DNA of 64,000 bases from NCBI RefSeq assembly GCF_008807375.1, contig NZ_CP043311.1, positions 5,312,001-5,376,000 of the forward strand. Direction: 5' to 3'. A model generated the notes under the pieces. The model was not told the origin of the DNA. It saw only the letters and a list, made by a program, of their open reading frames with translations, and searched no databases. Numbering within the stretch: position 1 is the stretch's first letter; each line of letters begins with the position of its first letter. A program made the position numbers and the translations under genes. This DNA comes from Pseudomonas lalkuanensis. GTDB lineage: Bacteria; Pseudomonadota; Gammaproteobacteria; Pseudomonadales; Pseudomonadaceae. Below, piece by piece: positions 1-9,790 of this stretch.

Positions 1-1172
1 CAGGTCACTAGCGAGCAGGCAACTGCCGCGCAGCCGCACAGGCTGATGACCAGGGCCAGGGGCATGGCGCTGCCATCGTGCAGCACCCCCACCAGGGCGG
101 CGGCTCCCGCCGCCACTCCAAATTGCAGACTGCCCATCAACGCAGAGGCGCTACCGGCGTTCTGGCCCTGACCAGCCATGGCGCACGCCGATGCGTTAGG
201 CAGGATGCAACCCAGGCTCGCAATGCAGCCGAACAGAGGCAGCAGCAGCGGCCACAGCGATTCGGTCTGCAGGCTGGACACCACCAGCAGCGCCGCCGCA
301 CACGCCAGGTAGATCCAGGTCACCCGACGCATCCAGAACGACGGCCCGCGATGGCGCAACAGGAAGGCGTTCACCTGCGCGACGAGGATGAAGCCCGCCG
401 CGTTGGAGCCGAACAGCCAGCCGTAGTGTTCCGGCGGCACGCCATAGAGCTGGATGAAGACGAAGGGCGAGCCGGCGATGTAGGCGAACATTCCGGCGAT
501 GGCGAAGCCGCCCGTCATGCCATAGGCGAGGAACTGCCAGTCGCCGAACAATCGACGGTACTGCCCGAGGGCACCACTCAAGGGCGCACGCGGCATGACG
601 CTGGACAGGGTTTCCGGCAGCCAGGCGGCGATGCCCAGCAGCACCAGGGCGCTGAACAGCGTCAGCCCCCAGAAGATCGATTGCCAGCCGAACAGCTCCA
701 GCAGTAGGCCGCCCCCCAGCGGCGCCAGGATCGGAGCCAGCCCCATCACCAGCATCAGTTGCGAGAACGCCTTGGCCGACGCGATGGGGTCACAGAGGTC
801 GCGAACCACGGCCCGCGACACCACCATCCCGGCACAACCGCCCAGGGCCTGGACGAAGCGCGCGCCAATCAGCCATTCAAGGCTGGGCGCCAGGGCACAG
901 CCCACCGACGCCAGGGTGAAGATGGTCACGCCCACCAGCAGCGGCGGACGGCGGCCGAAACTGTCCGCCAGCGGGCCATAGATCAGCTGACCGAAGGCCA
1001 GACCGATGAAGTAGGCAGCGAGGGTCAGTTGCACATGCTCCACATCGGTGACGAACGCCTTGGCCAGGGCGGGGAAGCTGGGCAGGTAGAAATCGATGGC
1101 CATGGGGCCGAAAGCGCTGAGTGCGCCAAGGAGCAGGAGTATGCGGAAGGTCATGGTGATATCGGGCGCCAT
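1..1172 (-). CDS. MFS drug-resistance transporter, Bcr/CflA type (3' part missing)
   Basis: Inner-membrane proton-driven exporter of the major facilitator superfamily. Reading leftward from an ATG at 1172 (MAPDITMTFRILL) gives 390 residues without a stop up to the window edge, so the C-terminus is outside. The segment around residues 95-125 (VQALGGCAGMVVSRAVVRDL) matches the conserved Bcr/CflA signature, and PLADSFGRRPPLLVG is the MFS loop 2-3 motif. Hydrophobic helices fill the rest. It stands alone, with a perfect palindrome between it and the RND permease. Substrate cannot be inferred. Confidence 0.85.
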   Translation of the reverse strand, partial: MAPDITMTFRILLLLGALSAFGPMAIDFYLPSFPALAKAFVTDVEHVQLTLAAYFIGLAFGQLIYGPLADSFGRRPPLLVGVTIFTLASVGCALAPSLEWLIGARFVQALGGCAGMVVSRAVVRDLCDPIASAKAFSQLMLVMGLAPILAPLGGGLLLELFGWQSIFWGLTLFSALVLLGIAAWLPETLSSVMPRAPLSGALGQYRRLFGDWQFLAYGMTGGFAIAGMFAYIAGSPFVFIQLYGVPPEHYGWLFGSNAAGFILVAQVNAFLLRHRGPSFWMRRVTWIYLACAAALLVVSSLQTESLWPLLLPLFGCIASLGCILPNASACAMAGQGQNAGSASALMGSLQFGVAAGAAALVGVLHDGSAMPLALVISLCGCAAVACSLVT

Positions 1173-1221
1173 CCATTGCGGATAAGCGCCAGATACTAAC
1201 AGGGGATTTCACTGGCCTCTC

Positions 1222-1253
1222 GGAGCGAATTCATTCGCGAATGAATTCGCTCC
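1222..1253. repeat. Perfect 32-bp palindrome of the REP-like family
   Basis: Two 16-base arms (GGAGCGAATTCATTCG and its complement) meet with no loop. It lies between the MFS gene and the convergent end of the RND permease gene. The same core recurs near 6408, 11261, 14781, 20272, 26464, 40325 and 49993, so this is a dispersed Pseudomonas REP-like element rather than a gene-specific site. It could also act as a transcription terminator or mRNA 3' stabiliser. Confidence 0.8.
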
Positions 1254-1274
1254 CACAGACTCAACAGCCGGCGC

Positions 1275-4200
1275 TTAGCCCTCGTGAACCTCCTCGACCT
1301 TGGGAGTCTTGGGCGCCTTCTTGCCTTCCAGCCAGTCCGAAGCCTTCTCCACCAGCATGAAGAACATGGGAATGAGGAAGGTCGCCAGCATGGTGGCGGC
1401 GAGCATTCCGCCGATCACCCCGGTGCCGATGGAATGGCGGCTCGCGGAGCCCGCGCCCGAGCTGATGGCCAGCGGTACGCAACCGAGGATGAAGGCCAGG
1501 GAGGTCATCACGATCGGGCGGAAGCGCAGCTTGGCCGCCTCCAGCGCCGCCTGCACCGGCCCCATCCCCTGTTCGCGGCAGAGCACGGCGAACTCGACGA
1601 TGAGGATGGCGTTCTTCGCGCCCAGGCCAATCAGGGTCACCAGGCCGACCTGGAAGTACACGTCGTTCTGGATGCCCCGCAGCCACACCGCGAGGATCGC
1701 GCCGAACACCGCGAAGGGCACCGCGGTGACCACCGCCAGCGGCAGGGTCCAGCGTTCGTACTGGGCGGCGAGGATGAGGAACACCATGATCAGGCCGAAG
1801 ACGAACGCGGTGCTGCCGGAGCCGTGGGACGCGAGCTCCTGGTAGGCGGAGCCGATCCAGCCGAGGCTGTAATCCTCGCCCAGCACTTCGTTCGCCACCT
1901 CCTGCATCGCCTCCAGAGCCTGGCCCGAGCTGTAGCCCGGCGCCGGTCCGCCCAGCACCTTGGCCGCCGGGTAGACGTTGAAGCGCGCGTAGGAGTCCGG
2001 ACCGAGGATGCGCTCCACCCGCACCAGCGAGGACAGCGGCACCAGGTCGTCAGATGCCGAGCGCACATAGACCTGGCTGAGGTCATCCGGCTTGCGGCGG
2101 AATTCCGGCTCCGACTGCAGGCTCACCTGCCAGGTCCGCCCGTAGAGGGTGAAGTCGTTGACGTAGTAGCTGCCGAAGGTGGATTGCATGGCGGTGAATA
2201 CATCGTTGATCGCCACGCCCAGGGCACGCGCCTTGGTGCGGTCGAGGTCGATGTAATACTGCGGCACGTTGGCGTTGAAGGTGGTGTTCACCCCCGCCAG
2301 TTCAGGACGCTTGGAGGCCGCGGCGACGAACTTCTGCACCACGGTTTCCAGTTGCTGCACGGTGCCGCCGCTGCGGTCCTGGATATAGGACTCGAAGCCG
2401 CCGGTGGTGCTCATGCCGGTGATCGGCGGCGGGTTGAAGGACATCACGATGCCGTCCTTCTGCCCGGCGCCCATCTGCATGAAGGTGTGCGTCAGGTTGC
2501 GCGCATCGAGTTCCGGCGTGGTGCGCTCGCTCCAGTCCTTCAGCGGTACGAAGGACACCCCGGCGTTGCTGCGGGTGCCGAAGGTGAGGATGTCGAAGCC
2601 GGCGAAGGTGACTACGTCCTGCACCGCCGGATGCTTCATCAGCTCCTCGGTGACGGTATCGGTGAGATCTTCGGTACGGGTCAGCGACGCCGCCGGCGGC
2701 AGGAAGTAGGCGTTGAGCACATAGCCCTGGTCCTCGTCCGGCACCAGCGCGCCAGGCACCCGTCCGAACAGGATGACCAGCAGCGCGAGCATCCCGCCGA
2801 ACAGCACCAGGCCGAGCAGCGAACGCTTGAGGAAGAACTGCACCCCGGCGCCATAGCCATTGGTCATGCGCTCGAAGAAGCTGTTGAACCAGCGGAACGG
2901 CGCCGCCGGTTCACCATGGGTGGGCTTGAGCATCAGGGCGCAGAGCGCCGGCGACAGGGTCAGCGCGACGATGCCGGAAATCACCACGGATACGGCAATG
3001 GTGATCGCGAACTGCTGGTACATCTGCCCCGCCAGGCCGCCGAGGAAGCCCACCGGGATGAACACTGCGCAGAGCACCAGCACGATGGCGATGATCGGCC
3101 CGGTCACCTCTTCCATGGCCTCGATGGCCGCTTCGCGCGGGCCGATCTTCTTGGCCGACATCACCCGTTCGACGTTCTCGATCACCACGATGGCGTCGTC
3201 CACCACTATGCCGATGGCCAGCACCATGCCGAACAGCGTCAGCAGGTTGATGGAGAAACCGAGCATGTACATCCCGGCGAAGGTGCCCACCAGGGAAACG
3301 GGGATCGCCAGCACCGGGATCAGGGTGGCGCGCCAGTTCTGCAGGAAGATGAAGACCACCAGCACCACCAGCAGCAGGGCTTCGAAGAAGGTCTTGATCA
3401 CTTCTTCGATGGAGACCTGCACGAACTTGGTGGTGTCGTAGGGGATCTTGTAGGCGATGCCCTCGGGGAAGCGCTTGGCCAGCCGTTCCATGGTCGACTT
3501 CACCGCGTCCGCGGTGTCCAGCGCGTTGGCGCCCGGCTGCAGGTAGATACCGAAGGCGGCGTTCTGCTGGCCGTTGAGGGAGGTCATCAGGGAGTAGTCC
3601 TGGGCCCCCAGTTCCACCCGCGCCACATCTTTCAGCAGCAGGCTTGCGCCGGTGGCGTCGGAACGCAGGATGACGCTTTCGAACTCCTTGGGATCGGTGA
3701 AACGGCCCTGGGTGGTCACCGTGTAGGTGAAGTCCTGGGGCTGGTTCAGCGGTTGCTGCCCGAAGCTGCCGGCGGCGAACTGGGAGTTCTGCTCGCGGAT
3801 GGCGTTGACCACGTCGGTCGGGGTGAGGTCGTACTGCGCCAGTTTGTCCGGGCGCAGCCAGATGCGCATGGAGTAGTCCTTGGAGCCGAACTGGCTGGCA
3901 TCACCCACGCCGGGAATCCGCTTCAGCTCGTCGATCACGTTGATCAGCGCGTAGTTGCTGATGAAGATCGGATCGCGGGAGTTGTCCGGCGAATAGAGGG
4001 TGACCACCTGGAGGATGTCGGAGGATTTCTTCTCCACCTTCACCCCTTGCCGGCGCACCTCCTCAGGCAGTTTGGCGAGCGCGGCCTGGACCTTGTTGTT
4101 GACGTCGATGGTGGCCTGGTCAGGGTCGCGGCCCACCTCGAAGTACACGGTCAGGCTCATGGCACCGCTGCTGTCGGAGTTGGACAGCTGGTAGATCATG

Positions 4201-4424
4201 CCCTCCACGCCATTGATTTCCTGCTCGAGCGGCGCGGCCACGGTTTCCGCGATCACCTGTGAGCTGGCGCCCGGGTAGACGGCGCTGACCGATACCTGGG
4301 GCGGAAGGATTTCAGGGTACTGGGCGATCGGCAGCGCACGCATGGCGGCAAGGCCGGCGAGCACGATGACGATGGAGATCACCGCAGCGAAGACGGGTCT
4401 GTCGATAAAGAAGCGCGAGATCAC
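1275..4424 (-). CDS. RND multidrug efflux permease, HAE1 family
   Basis: AcrB/MexB-type inner-membrane proton antiporter of a tripartite efflux pump. The 1049-residue length is standard for the family. It starts [10 protein letters not shown], with the first membrane helix at about residues 10-30. The essential proton-relay Asp pair is present in TM4 ([15 protein letters not shown]409 and D410). Two large periplasmic loops and the family repeat are complete, ending in a charged cytoplasmic tail. The adaptor gene ends 12 bases upstream, so the two form an operon. No outer-membrane channel gene follows, so the pump probably borrows an OprM-like channel encoded elsewhere (inference). Substrate unknown. 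Confidence 0.93.
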   Translation of the reverse strand: MISRFFIDRPVFAAVISIVIVLAGLAAMRALPIAQYPEILPPQVSVSAVYPGASSQVIAETVAAPLEQEINGVEGMIYQLSNSDSSGAMSLTVYFEVGRDPDQATIDVNNKVQAALAKLPEEVRRQGVKVEKKSSDILQVVTLYSPDNSRDPIFISNYALINVIDELKRIPGVGDASQFGSKDYSMRIWLRPDKLAQYDLTPTDVVNAIREQNSQFAAGSFGQQPLNQPQDFTYTVTTQGRFTDPKEFESVILRSDATGASLLLKDVARVELGAQDYSLMTSLNGQQNAAFGIYLQPGANALDTADAVKSTMERLAKRFPEGIAYKIPYDTTKFVQVSIEEVIKTFFEALLLVVLVVFIFLQNWRATLIPVLAIPVSLVGTFAGMYMLGFSINLLTLFGMVLAIGIVVDDAIVVIENVERVMSAKKIGPREAAIEAMEEVTGPIIAIVLVLCAVFIPVGFLGGLAGQMYQQFAITIAVSVVISGIVALTLSPALCALMLKPTHGEPAAPFRWFNSFFERMTNGYGAGVQFFLKRSLLGLVLFGGMLALLVILFGRVPGALVPDEDQGYVLNAYFLPPAASLTRTEDLTDTVTEELMKHPAVQDVVTFAGFDILTFGTRSNAGVSFVPLKDWSERTTPELDARNLTHTFMQMGAGQKDGIVMSFNPPPITGMSTTGGFESYIQDRSGGTVQQLETVVQKFVAAASKRPELAGVNTTFNANVPQYYIDLDRTKARALGVAINDVFTAMQSTFGSYYVNDFTLYGRTWQVSLQSEPEFRRKPDDLSQVYVRSASDDLVPLSSLVRVERILGPDSYARFNVYPAAKVLGGPAPGYSSGQALEAMQEVANEVLGEDYSLGWIGSAYQELASHGSGSTAFVFGLIMVFLILAAQYERWTLPLAVVTAVPFAVFGAILAVWLRGIQNDVYFQVGLVTLIGLGAKNAILIVEFAVLCREQGMGPVQAALEAAKLRFRPIVMTSLAFILGCVPLAISSGAGSASRHSIGTGVIGGMLAATMLATFLIPMFFMLVEKASDWLEGKKAPKTPKVEEVHEG

Positions 4425-4436
4425 GGCGTGCGCTCC

Positions 4437-5612
4437 TCAAGATTGCTTGGAAGCTTGTTCGGTGGCGGCCTTGCTGGCCTCCACCGCCTTCACCGGCGAG
4501 TCGGGGCGCACCTTGGGCAGGCCTTCGACTATCACGCGGTCGCCAGCGGAAACGCCGGACTCGATCACCCAGCGGCCATCACGGGTATCCCCGGTCTTCA
4601 CCTGGCGCACCCGCGCCATGCCGTCCTTGTCGACCACGTAGACGAAGGTGCCGCGCGGCCCCTGGGCCAGGGCGCGTTCGGGCAGGGTGATGGCCTGCGG
4701 CCGGGTGAAGCCCTTCACCAGGACGCGCACGAACATGCCAGGCAGCAGTTTCTGCTCGGGGTTGGGTACCACCGCCCGGGCGCTGACGGTGCCGGTGCCG
4801 GTGTTGACGAAGCTGTCGGTGAAGTCCACGCGGCCGGAAAGCGGGTAGGTGGAGCCGTCGCCGAACTTGAGGTCGGCGCTCAGCAGGCCATCCGGCGGCA
4901 GCTCGATCTTGCCGTTCTTCACGCCGTCACGCAGGCGTTCGGCCTCGGTATCCGGGTAGGCGAAGTTGACGTAGATGGGATCGAGCTGGGTGAGTTGGGT
5001 CAGCAAGCTGCCGTTCGGGTCGCCCGCCACGATGAGGCTGCCCTCGGAACGGGTTTCCTTGCTGGTCATGCCGGAGATGGGCGCTTCCACCGTGGTGTAG
5101 TCGAGGTCGATCTGACGGGCCTTCACCTCGGCCTGGGCGGCTTCGACGTTGGCCTTGCTCTGCTCGAAGTTGGAAATCGCGTTGTCCAGTTCGCTCTCGC
5201 TGGCGTAGCCCTTCTTCTGCAGTTCACGGGTACGTTTCAGATCACGTTCGGTCTGGCGGTAGCGCGCCTGCTCCTGGGCCAGGGCGCCCTTGGCCCGCGC
5301 CAGGGCCGCTTCGTAGGTACGCGGATCGATGCGGAAGAGGATCTCGCCCTGCTTCACCCGGCTGCCTTCGGTGTAGGTGCGCTGCTGGAGGATGCCGCTC
5401 ACCTGGGCCCGTACCTCCACCTCGCGATAGCCCGCAGTGCGCCCGGCATACTCCAGGACCAGCGGCAACGGCGCGGTCTTGGCGGTTTCCACGACCACTT
5501 CCGGGGCGGGCGGTGCACCACCTGGAGCATCGGCGGCACCAGCTGATCCAGCAAAACTGGCGCTTGCGACGATTAGTGCAAGGCTAAAGGGGAGGCTGCG
5601 AACAAACGGCAT
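4437..5612 (-). CDS. RND efflux periplasmic adaptor (HlyD/AcrA family)
   Basis: Membrane fusion protein linking the RND permease to an outer-membrane channel. It is 391 residues with a Sec-type signal of about 26 residues (LALIVASASFAGSAGA). There is no lipobox Cys, unlike many AcrA/MexA lipoproteins. A lipoyl-like half motif (VEVRAQVSGILQQRTYTEGSRVKQGEILFRIDP) is followed by a coiled-coil hairpin at roughly 95-165 and the second lipoyl half (DLDYTTVEAPISGMTSK). It is the first gene of the efflux operon, divergent from the TetR gene with a shared 147-bp control region. Confidence 0.92.
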   Translation of the reverse strand: MPFVRSLPFSLALIVASASFAGSAGAADAPGGAPPAPEVVVETAKTAPLPLVLEYAGRTAGYREVEVRAQVSGILQQRTYTEGSRVKQGEILFRIDPRTYEAALARAKGALAQEQARYRQTERDLKRTRELQKKGYASESELDNAISNFEQSKANVEAAQAEVKARQIDLDYTTVEAPISGMTSKETRSEGSLIVAGDPNGSLLTQLTQLDPIYVNFAYPDTEAERLRDGVKNGKIELPPDGLLSADLKFGDGSTYPLSGRVDFTDSFVNTGTGTVSARAVVPNPEQKLLPGMFVRVLVKGFTRPQAITLPERALAQGPRGTFVYVVDKDGMARVRQVKTGDTRDGRWVIESGVSAGDRVIVEGLPKVRPDSPVKAVEASKAATEQASKQS

Positions 5613-5663
5613 AAGGTGTCTCCATACGGTGCCGAACTGGCAAAAAGATCAGGAGCGGAACTC

Positions 5664-5696
5664 TACATCCATATGTGTATGTAAATGATTGTTTAC
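5664..5696. promoter_or_regulatory. Predicted AcrR/TtgR-type operator between efflux operon and TetR gene
   Basis: A 20-bp imperfect palindrome, TACATCCATATGTGTATGTA (5664-5683), pairs in 8 of 10 positions. Its last three bases begin a second dyad with arms GTAAA and TTTAC (5681-5696). The first dyad closely resembles the known E. coli AcrR operator (TACATACATTTGTGAATGTATGTA is 24 bases; the shared outer parts are TACAT and ATGTA). It sits between two divergent start codons, so the TetR protein probably represses both genes from here. Binding is inferred. Confidence 0.65.
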
Positions 5697-5759
5697 CACG
5701 CAAAATCGGTAAACTCCGACCCCCAAACAAGAAGCCTAGACAGTATTGGCCCAACTGCT

Positions 5760-6380
5760 ATGCGCAGAACGAAAGAAGAAGCAGAGAAAACCCGTGGCGC
5801 GATCCTGGTCGCAGCCGAACATCTGTTCCTGGAAAACGGCGTGGCGCACACGTCCCTCGAGCAGATCGCCCGCGCCGCCGGCGTGACCCGAGGTGCCGTC
5901 TACTGGCATTTCCAGAACAAGGCGCATCTGTTCCACGAAATGCTGTCCCAGGTGCGCCTGCCCCAGGAGCAGATGATCGACCGCCTGGGCGGCTGCAACG
6001 GGCAGGACCCGATGCTGTCGCTGCGCGACCTGTGCCTGGAAGCCATCGTCAATCTGGCTCGCGACGAGCAGCGCCAGCGGATCTTCAACATCCTGTTGCA
6101 CCGCTGCGAATTCACCGAGGAATTGCGTGAGGCCGAAGAGCGCCACTACGCCTTCGTCGATCAGTTCATCCAGCTTTGCGAAGCCCTGTTCGCCCGCGCG
6201 CCCTGCCGCGATCGCCTGCGCCCGGGCATCACATCGTTACAGGCGTCCCGTGCTGTGCACGGCCTGGTGATCGGTCTGTTCAGTGACTGGACCCGCGACC
6301 CGAAGCTGTTCGACCCGCTGACGGATGCCGAACCCATGGTGGACGCGCTGTTCCGCGGGCTGGTGAAGGATTGGGACTGA
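5760..6380 (+). CDS. TetR-family repressor of the adjacent RND pump (AcrR/TtgR-like)
   Basis: A 206-residue regulator starting MRRTKEEAEKTRGAIL. A TetR_N helix-turn-helix occupies about residues 10-57, with the recognition region VTRGAVYWHFQNKAHLF. The C-terminal ligand pocket resembles the AcrR/TtgR class. An upstream in-frame ATG at 5685 would add 25 residues unlike the family and would run through the operator region, so 5760 is preferred. Being divergent from the adaptor-permease operon makes local repression relieved by pump substrates the likely role. Ligands are unknown. Confidence 0.88.
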   Translation: MRRTKEEAEKTRGAILVAAEHLFLENGVAHTSLEQIARAAGVTRGAVYWHFQNKAHLFHEMLSQVRLPQEQMIDRLGGCNGQDPMLSLRDLCLEAIVNLARDEQRQRIFNILLHRCEFTEELREAEERHYAFVDQFIQLCEALFARAPCRDRLRPGITSLQASRAVHGLVIGLFSDWTRDPKLFDPLTDAEPMVDALFRGLVKDWD

Positions 6381-6407
6381 CCCGGACGGGTGCCCGAGGG
6401 TCGTTGG

Positions 6408-6446
6408 TGGGAGCGGATTCATTCGCGATTGAAATCGCTCCCACAG
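6408..6446. repeat. REP-like palindrome
   Basis: GTGGGAGCGGATTCATTCGC is followed by GATTGAAATCGCTCCCAC, an imperfect inverted repeat of the same family as 1222-1253. It sits 27 bp after the TetR stop codon and before the convergent copZ stop, and could serve as a bidirectional terminator. Confidence 0.7.
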
Positions 6447-6464
6447 TCGATGATCGACCTGGTA

Positions 6465-6662
6465 TCAGGCCGCCTCGGCCTGATAACCCTCTTCGCGGAT
6501 CGCCTCCAGCACTTGTTCCTCCGCCAGCCGGCTGGCGACCCGGACTTCACCCGCCGCCAGGTCCACCTGCACGTCGGCGGCCTGGTCGCGGGCCTGCACG
6601 GCCTGGGTGATGGCGCGGACGCAATGCCCGCAGGACATGCCTTGAACCTTGAATACCTGCAT
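6465..6662 (-). CDS. copZ: Copper chaperone, CopZ-like heavy-metal-associated domain protein
   Basis: A 65-residue single HMA-fold protein that binds Cu(I) and hands it to transporters such as CopA. The metal-binding motif GMSCGHC lies at residues 8-14, followed by the expected beta-alpha-beta-beta-alpha-beta pattern with VQVDLAAGEVRV in the third strand. Its upstream region carries a MerR-type promoter with the same core as the copA promoter. CopA lies about 580 bp away on the other strand. A mercury- or zinc-binding homologue is the alternative, but the CopA/CueR setting favours copper. Confidence 0.85.
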   Translation of the reverse strand: MQVFKVQGMSCGHCVRAITQAVQARDQAADVQVDLAAGEVRVASRLAEEQVLEAIREEGYQAEAA

Positions 6663-6694
6663 GGTCGTTCTCCTGTCGAGTGGAAACTGGGGCC

Positions 6695-6725
6695 AGTCTC
6701 ATCCTTCCCACCGTGGCAAGGTCAA
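6695..6725 (-). promoter_or_regulatory. CueR-type promoter of copZ
   Basis: On the minus strand a -35 box TTGACC (6720-6725) and a -10 box GAGACT (6695-6700) are separated by 19 bp, the overlong spacer of MerR-family promoters. The spacer carries a CCTT...AAGG dyad (CCTTGCC...GGAAGG). The -35 and start of the dyad, TTGACCTTGCC, are identical to those in the copA promoter. Activation by copper-bound CueR is inferred from this match. Confidence 0.65.
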
Positions 6726-6812
6726 TAGGCCTATTTTCAGCCTGCATCCGCACCGACAGGTCCATGCCACGGAACTAGAATGGTGCTGTCGACTTCGCAG
6801 GAGATTTCCGCC

Positions 6813-7184
6813 ATGTACGGCTTGCGCCCTGCCCTTCTGGCCCTGCTGGCCGCGCCCTTGCTGGCCCTGGCCCAGCCGCCCGTCGACTACGGCGTGCTGA
6901 TCATCTCCCGCGAGCGCATCGAACTCGCCACCGCCTGCGACGTCGGCCTCTACCTGGAAGACCAGTTGGCCGCGCGACTGGTGCAGGGACAGATCGTGTC
7001 CTTCAACCTGCCGCCGGGCCCCGTGTCCATCCGCCTCAGCCTGCTCGGACCGGGGCGCTGCAAGCCGGGCATCGAGCAATTGCGCCACCAGACCATCACC
7101 CTGGGGGCCGGAGAGGTGCGCAAGTACCGCCTCGCGCAGAGTACGGAAGGCCTCTACCTGGTGCCGACCACTGCGGTGCAATGA
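6813..7184 (+). CDS. Small exported protein of unknown function in the copper locus
   Basis: A 123-residue protein with a cleavable signal peptide (LRPALLALLAAPLLALAQP). The mature part contains two Cys residues in LATACDVGLYL and PGRCKPGIEQL and reads as a compact beta-rich domain. I do not recognise a family. An AGGAG at 6799-6803 ahead of the ATG at 6813 supports this start. It lies between copZ (divergent) and copA (same strand, 61 bp downstream), and a periplasmic role in copper handling is only suggested by position. Confidence 0.7.
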   Translation: MYGLRPALLALLAAPLLALAQPPVDYGVLIISRERIELATACDVGLYLEDQLAARLVQGQIVSFNLPPGPVSIRLSLLGPGRCKPGIEQLRHQTITLGAGEVRKYRLAQSTEGLYLVPTTAVQ

Positions 7185-7188
7185 CCGC

Positions 7189-7219
7189 TTGACCTTGCCC
7201 TCGTGTCAAGGTTGATCCT
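7189..7219 (+). promoter_or_regulatory. CueR-type promoter of copA
   Basis: A -35 TTGACC (7189-7194) and a -10 GATCCT (7214-7219) are separated by exactly 19 bp. The spacer contains a perfect dyad, ACCTTG (7192-7197) and CAAGGT (7207-7212). This layout is characteristic of CueR/MerR-controlled metal promoters, and the cueR gene itself follows copA. It starts just after the stop of the preceding small gene. Confidence 0.75.
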
Positions 7220-7245
7220 AGTTCGCAGATTAGGAGGATCAGCCC

Positions 7246-9630
7246 ATGACCCAGTCGATGTCCATCGATCTGCCCATCAGCGGAATGACCTGCGCCAGCT
7301 GTGCTGGACGGGTCGAACGCGCCCTGGCCAAGGTGCCGGGCGTGCAGACCGCCAGCGTCAACCTGGCCACTGAACAGGCCCGCGTCGAGGCCCCCGGCGA
7401 CAGCCTTGCGGCCCTGGTGGCGGCCGTTGAGGCGGCCGGTTACCAGGTTCCCGCCCAGCGCCTGGAACTCGCCATCGGCGGCATGACCTGCGCCAGTTGC
7501 GCCGGCCGCGTAGAGCGCGCACTGCGCAAGGTGCCCGGCGTAGCGCAGGTGAGCGTGAACCTGGCCAGCGAACGCGCCCATCTGGAGCTGTTCGGCCAGC
7601 CCGACAGCGCCGCGCTGATCCAGGCAGTGGAAGGCGCCGGCTACAGCGCCAGCCTGGTGGATGAATCCCATCCCCCCGTCGACGACGCCGAGGCCCGCCT
7701 GAGCCGTGAGCGCTGGGCGGTACTGCTCGCCCTCGCCCTGGCCCTCCCGCTGGTGGTGCCCATGCTGCTGGAATGGTTCGGCGGCCACTGGATGCTGCCG
7801 GCCTGGGTACAGTTCGTCCTGGCGACGCCGGTGCAATTCATCCTCGGTGCGCGCTTCTATCGCGCCGCCTGGAAGGCCGTGAAGGCCGGCGCCGGCAACA
7901 TGGACCTGCTGGTGGCCATCGGCACCAGCGCCGGTTACGGCCTGAGCCTCTACCAATGGTGGGCCACGCAGCCCGGCCAGATGCCGCACCTGTATTTCGA
8001 AGCTTCGGCGGTAGTGATCGCCCTGGTGCTGCTGGGCAAGTACCTGGAAAGCCGCGCCAAGCGCCAGACCAGCGCCGCCATCCGGGCCCTGGAGGCCTTG
8101 CGGCCGGAACGCGCCACCCGCCTGCGCGAGGGGCGCGAGGAAGAAGTCGCCATCGCCGCCCTGCAACTGGGTGACCTGCTGGTGGTGAAGCCCGGCGAGC
8201 GTTTCCCGGCCGACGGCGAAGTCAGCGAGGGCCAGAGCCACGCCGATGAAGCCCTGATCAGCGGTGAAAGCCTGCCGGTACCGAAGCAGCCCGGCGACCA
8301 CGTCACCGCTGGCGCCATCAACGGCGAAGGCCGGCTGCTGGTGCGCACCACGGCCCTCGGCGGCGAAACCGTGCTGGCGCGGATCATCCGCCTGGTGGAA
8401 GACGCCCAGGCGGCCAAGGCGCCGATCCAGAAGCTGGTGGACAAGGTCAGCCAGGTGTTCGTCCCGGCGGTCCTGTTCATCGCCTTCGCCACCCTGGTGG
8501 GCTGGCTGCTGGCCGGCGCCGGCATCGAAACGGCGCTGATCAACGCCGTGGCCGTGCTGGTGATCGCCTGCCCCTGCGCCCTCGGCCTGGCTACCCCCAC
8601 CGCAATCATGGCCGGCACCGGTGTCGCTGCGCGTCACGGCATCCTGATCAAGGACGCCGAAGCCCTGGAAGTCGCTCACGCGGTTCAAGCGGTGGCCTTC
8701 GACAAGACCGGCACCCTGACCTCCGGCAGCCCGCGCATCGCCCACCTGGTAGCGCTGTACGGCGACGAAGGCGAGCTGCTGCAACTGGCCGGGGCCCTGC
8801 AGCGCGGCAGCGAGCACCCGCTGGCCAGGGCGGTGCTGGATGCCTGCGCCGAACGCAATCTCGAAGCCCCCACGGTGGACGCCAGCCAGGCTCTGGCCGG
8901 ACGCGGCATCCAGGGGCGGGTGAACGGCCGGCTGCTGGCCCTCGGCAACCGTCGCCTGCTGGACGAGCAGAATCTCCCGGCCGGCGATCTGGCCGATCAT
9001 GCCAAGGCCTGGGAAGCCGAAGGGCGTACCCTGTCCTGGCTGCTGGAACTGGAGCCGGAACGGCGCGTGCTGGGCCTGTTCGCCTTCGGCGACACCCTGA
9101 AGGATGGTGCGGCTGACGCCGTGGCGGCCCTGCGTGACCGCGCCATCCACAGCCATCTGATCACCGGCGACAACCGTGGCAGCGCGCGGGTGGTGGCCCA
9201 AGCCCTGGGCATCGAGTCGGTGCATGCCGAAGTGCTGCCGGCGGACAAGGCCGCCACCGTGGCCGGGCTCAAGGCCAATGGCGCCGTGGTCGCCATGGTC
9301 GGCGACGGCATCAACGACGCCCCGGCCCTGGCTGCCGCCGACGTCGGCATCGCCATGGGCGGCGGCACGGACGTGGCCATGCACGCCGCCGGCATCACCC
9401 TGATGCGCGGCGATCCGCGCCTGGTGCCGGCGGCCCTGGATATCTCCCGGCGCACCTATGCGAAGATCCGCCAGAACCTGTTCTGGGCCTTCATCTACAA
9501 CCTGATCGGCATTCCCCTGGCCGCTGCCGGCCTGCTCAGCCCCGTGGTGGCGGGCGCGGCCATGGCGCTGTCCAGCGTCAGCGTGGTGAGCAACGCCCTG
9601 CTGCTGAAAACCTGGAAGCCGGACGAATGA
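7246..9630 (+). CDS. copA: Cu(I)-exporting P1B-type ATPase CopA
   Basis: Inner-membrane ATPase that pumps cytoplasmic Cu(I) outward. It has 794 residues with two N-terminal heavy-metal domains: GMTCASC at residues 13-19 and again at 79-85. The transmembrane CPC metal site is C442-P443-C444 ([14 protein letters not shown]). The phosphorylated Asp is D486 in DKTGTLT, and the hinge [11 protein letters not shown] is complete. An AGGAGG lies just upstream of the ATG. The CueR-type promoter upstream and cueR downstream indicate copper induction. Silver would be a second substrate in this family. Confidence 0.96.
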   Translation: MTQSMSIDLPISGMTCASCAGRVERALAKVPGVQTASVNLATEQARVEAPGDSLAALVAAVEAAGYQVPAQRLELAIGGMTCASCAGRVERALRKVPGVAQVSVNLASERAHLELFGQPDSAALIQAVEGAGYSASLVDESHPPVDDAEARLSRERWAVLLALALALPLVVPMLLEWFGGHWMLPAWVQFVLATPVQFILGARFYRAAWKAVKAGAGNMDLLVAIGTSAGYGLSLYQWWATQPGQMPHLYFEASAVVIALVLLGKYLESRAKRQTSAAIRALEALRPERATRLREGREEEVAIAALQLGDLLVVKPGERFPADGEVSEGQSHADEALISGESLPVPKQPGDHVTAGAINGEGRLLVRTTALGGETVLARIIRLVEDAQAAKAPIQKLVDKVSQVFVPAVLFIAFATLVGWLLAGAGIETALINAVAVLVIACPCALGLATPTAIMAGTGVAARHGILIKDAEALEVAHAVQAVAFDKTGTLTSGSPRIAHLVALYGDEGELLQLAGALQRGSEHPLARAVLDACAERNLEAPTVDASQALAGRGIQGRVNGRLLALGNRRLLDEQNLPAGDLADHAKAWEAEGRTLSWLLELEPERRVLGLFAFGDTLKDGAADAVAALRDRAIHSHLITGDNRGSARVVAQALGIESVHAEVLPADKAATVAGLKANGAVVAMVGDGINDAPALAAADVGIAMGGGTDVAMHAAGITLMRGDPRLVPAALDISRRTYAKIRQNLFWAFIYNLIGIPLAAAGLLSPVVAGAAMALSSVSVVSNALLLKTWKPDE

Positions 9631-9640
9631 TGCACGCTCC

Positions 9641-9759
9641 TGTAGGAGCCAGCTTGCTGGCGAAGGTTCGCGAGCAAGCTCGCTCCTACGGTCGTGTTTT
9701 GTAGGGTGGGCTTTCAGCCCACGAACGGACTCCCCCGGTGGGCTGAAGCCCACCCTACG
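9641..9759. repeat. Two different palindromic repeats between copA and cueR
   Basis: The first (9641-9691) pairs TGTAGGAGC...TGCTGGCGA with CGAGCAAGCTCGCTCCTAC. The second (9701-9759) pairs GTAGGGTGGGCTTTCAGCCC with GGGCTGAAGCCCACCCTAC across about 20 bases. Both are intergenic and non-coding. They are typical of dispersed Pseudomonas REP elements and separate copA from the cueR start by about 160 bp. Confidence 0.75.
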
Positions 9760-9790
9760 AGCTGGAAACCGGAAGAATGAGGAGCGACGC

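Noticed and set aside
1284..4262. A 992-codon plus-strand ORF opposite the RND permease
   Set aside because: It is His/Gly/Arg-rich without motifs and lies wholly antisense to a complete HAE1 permease. High GC keeps opposite frames open.
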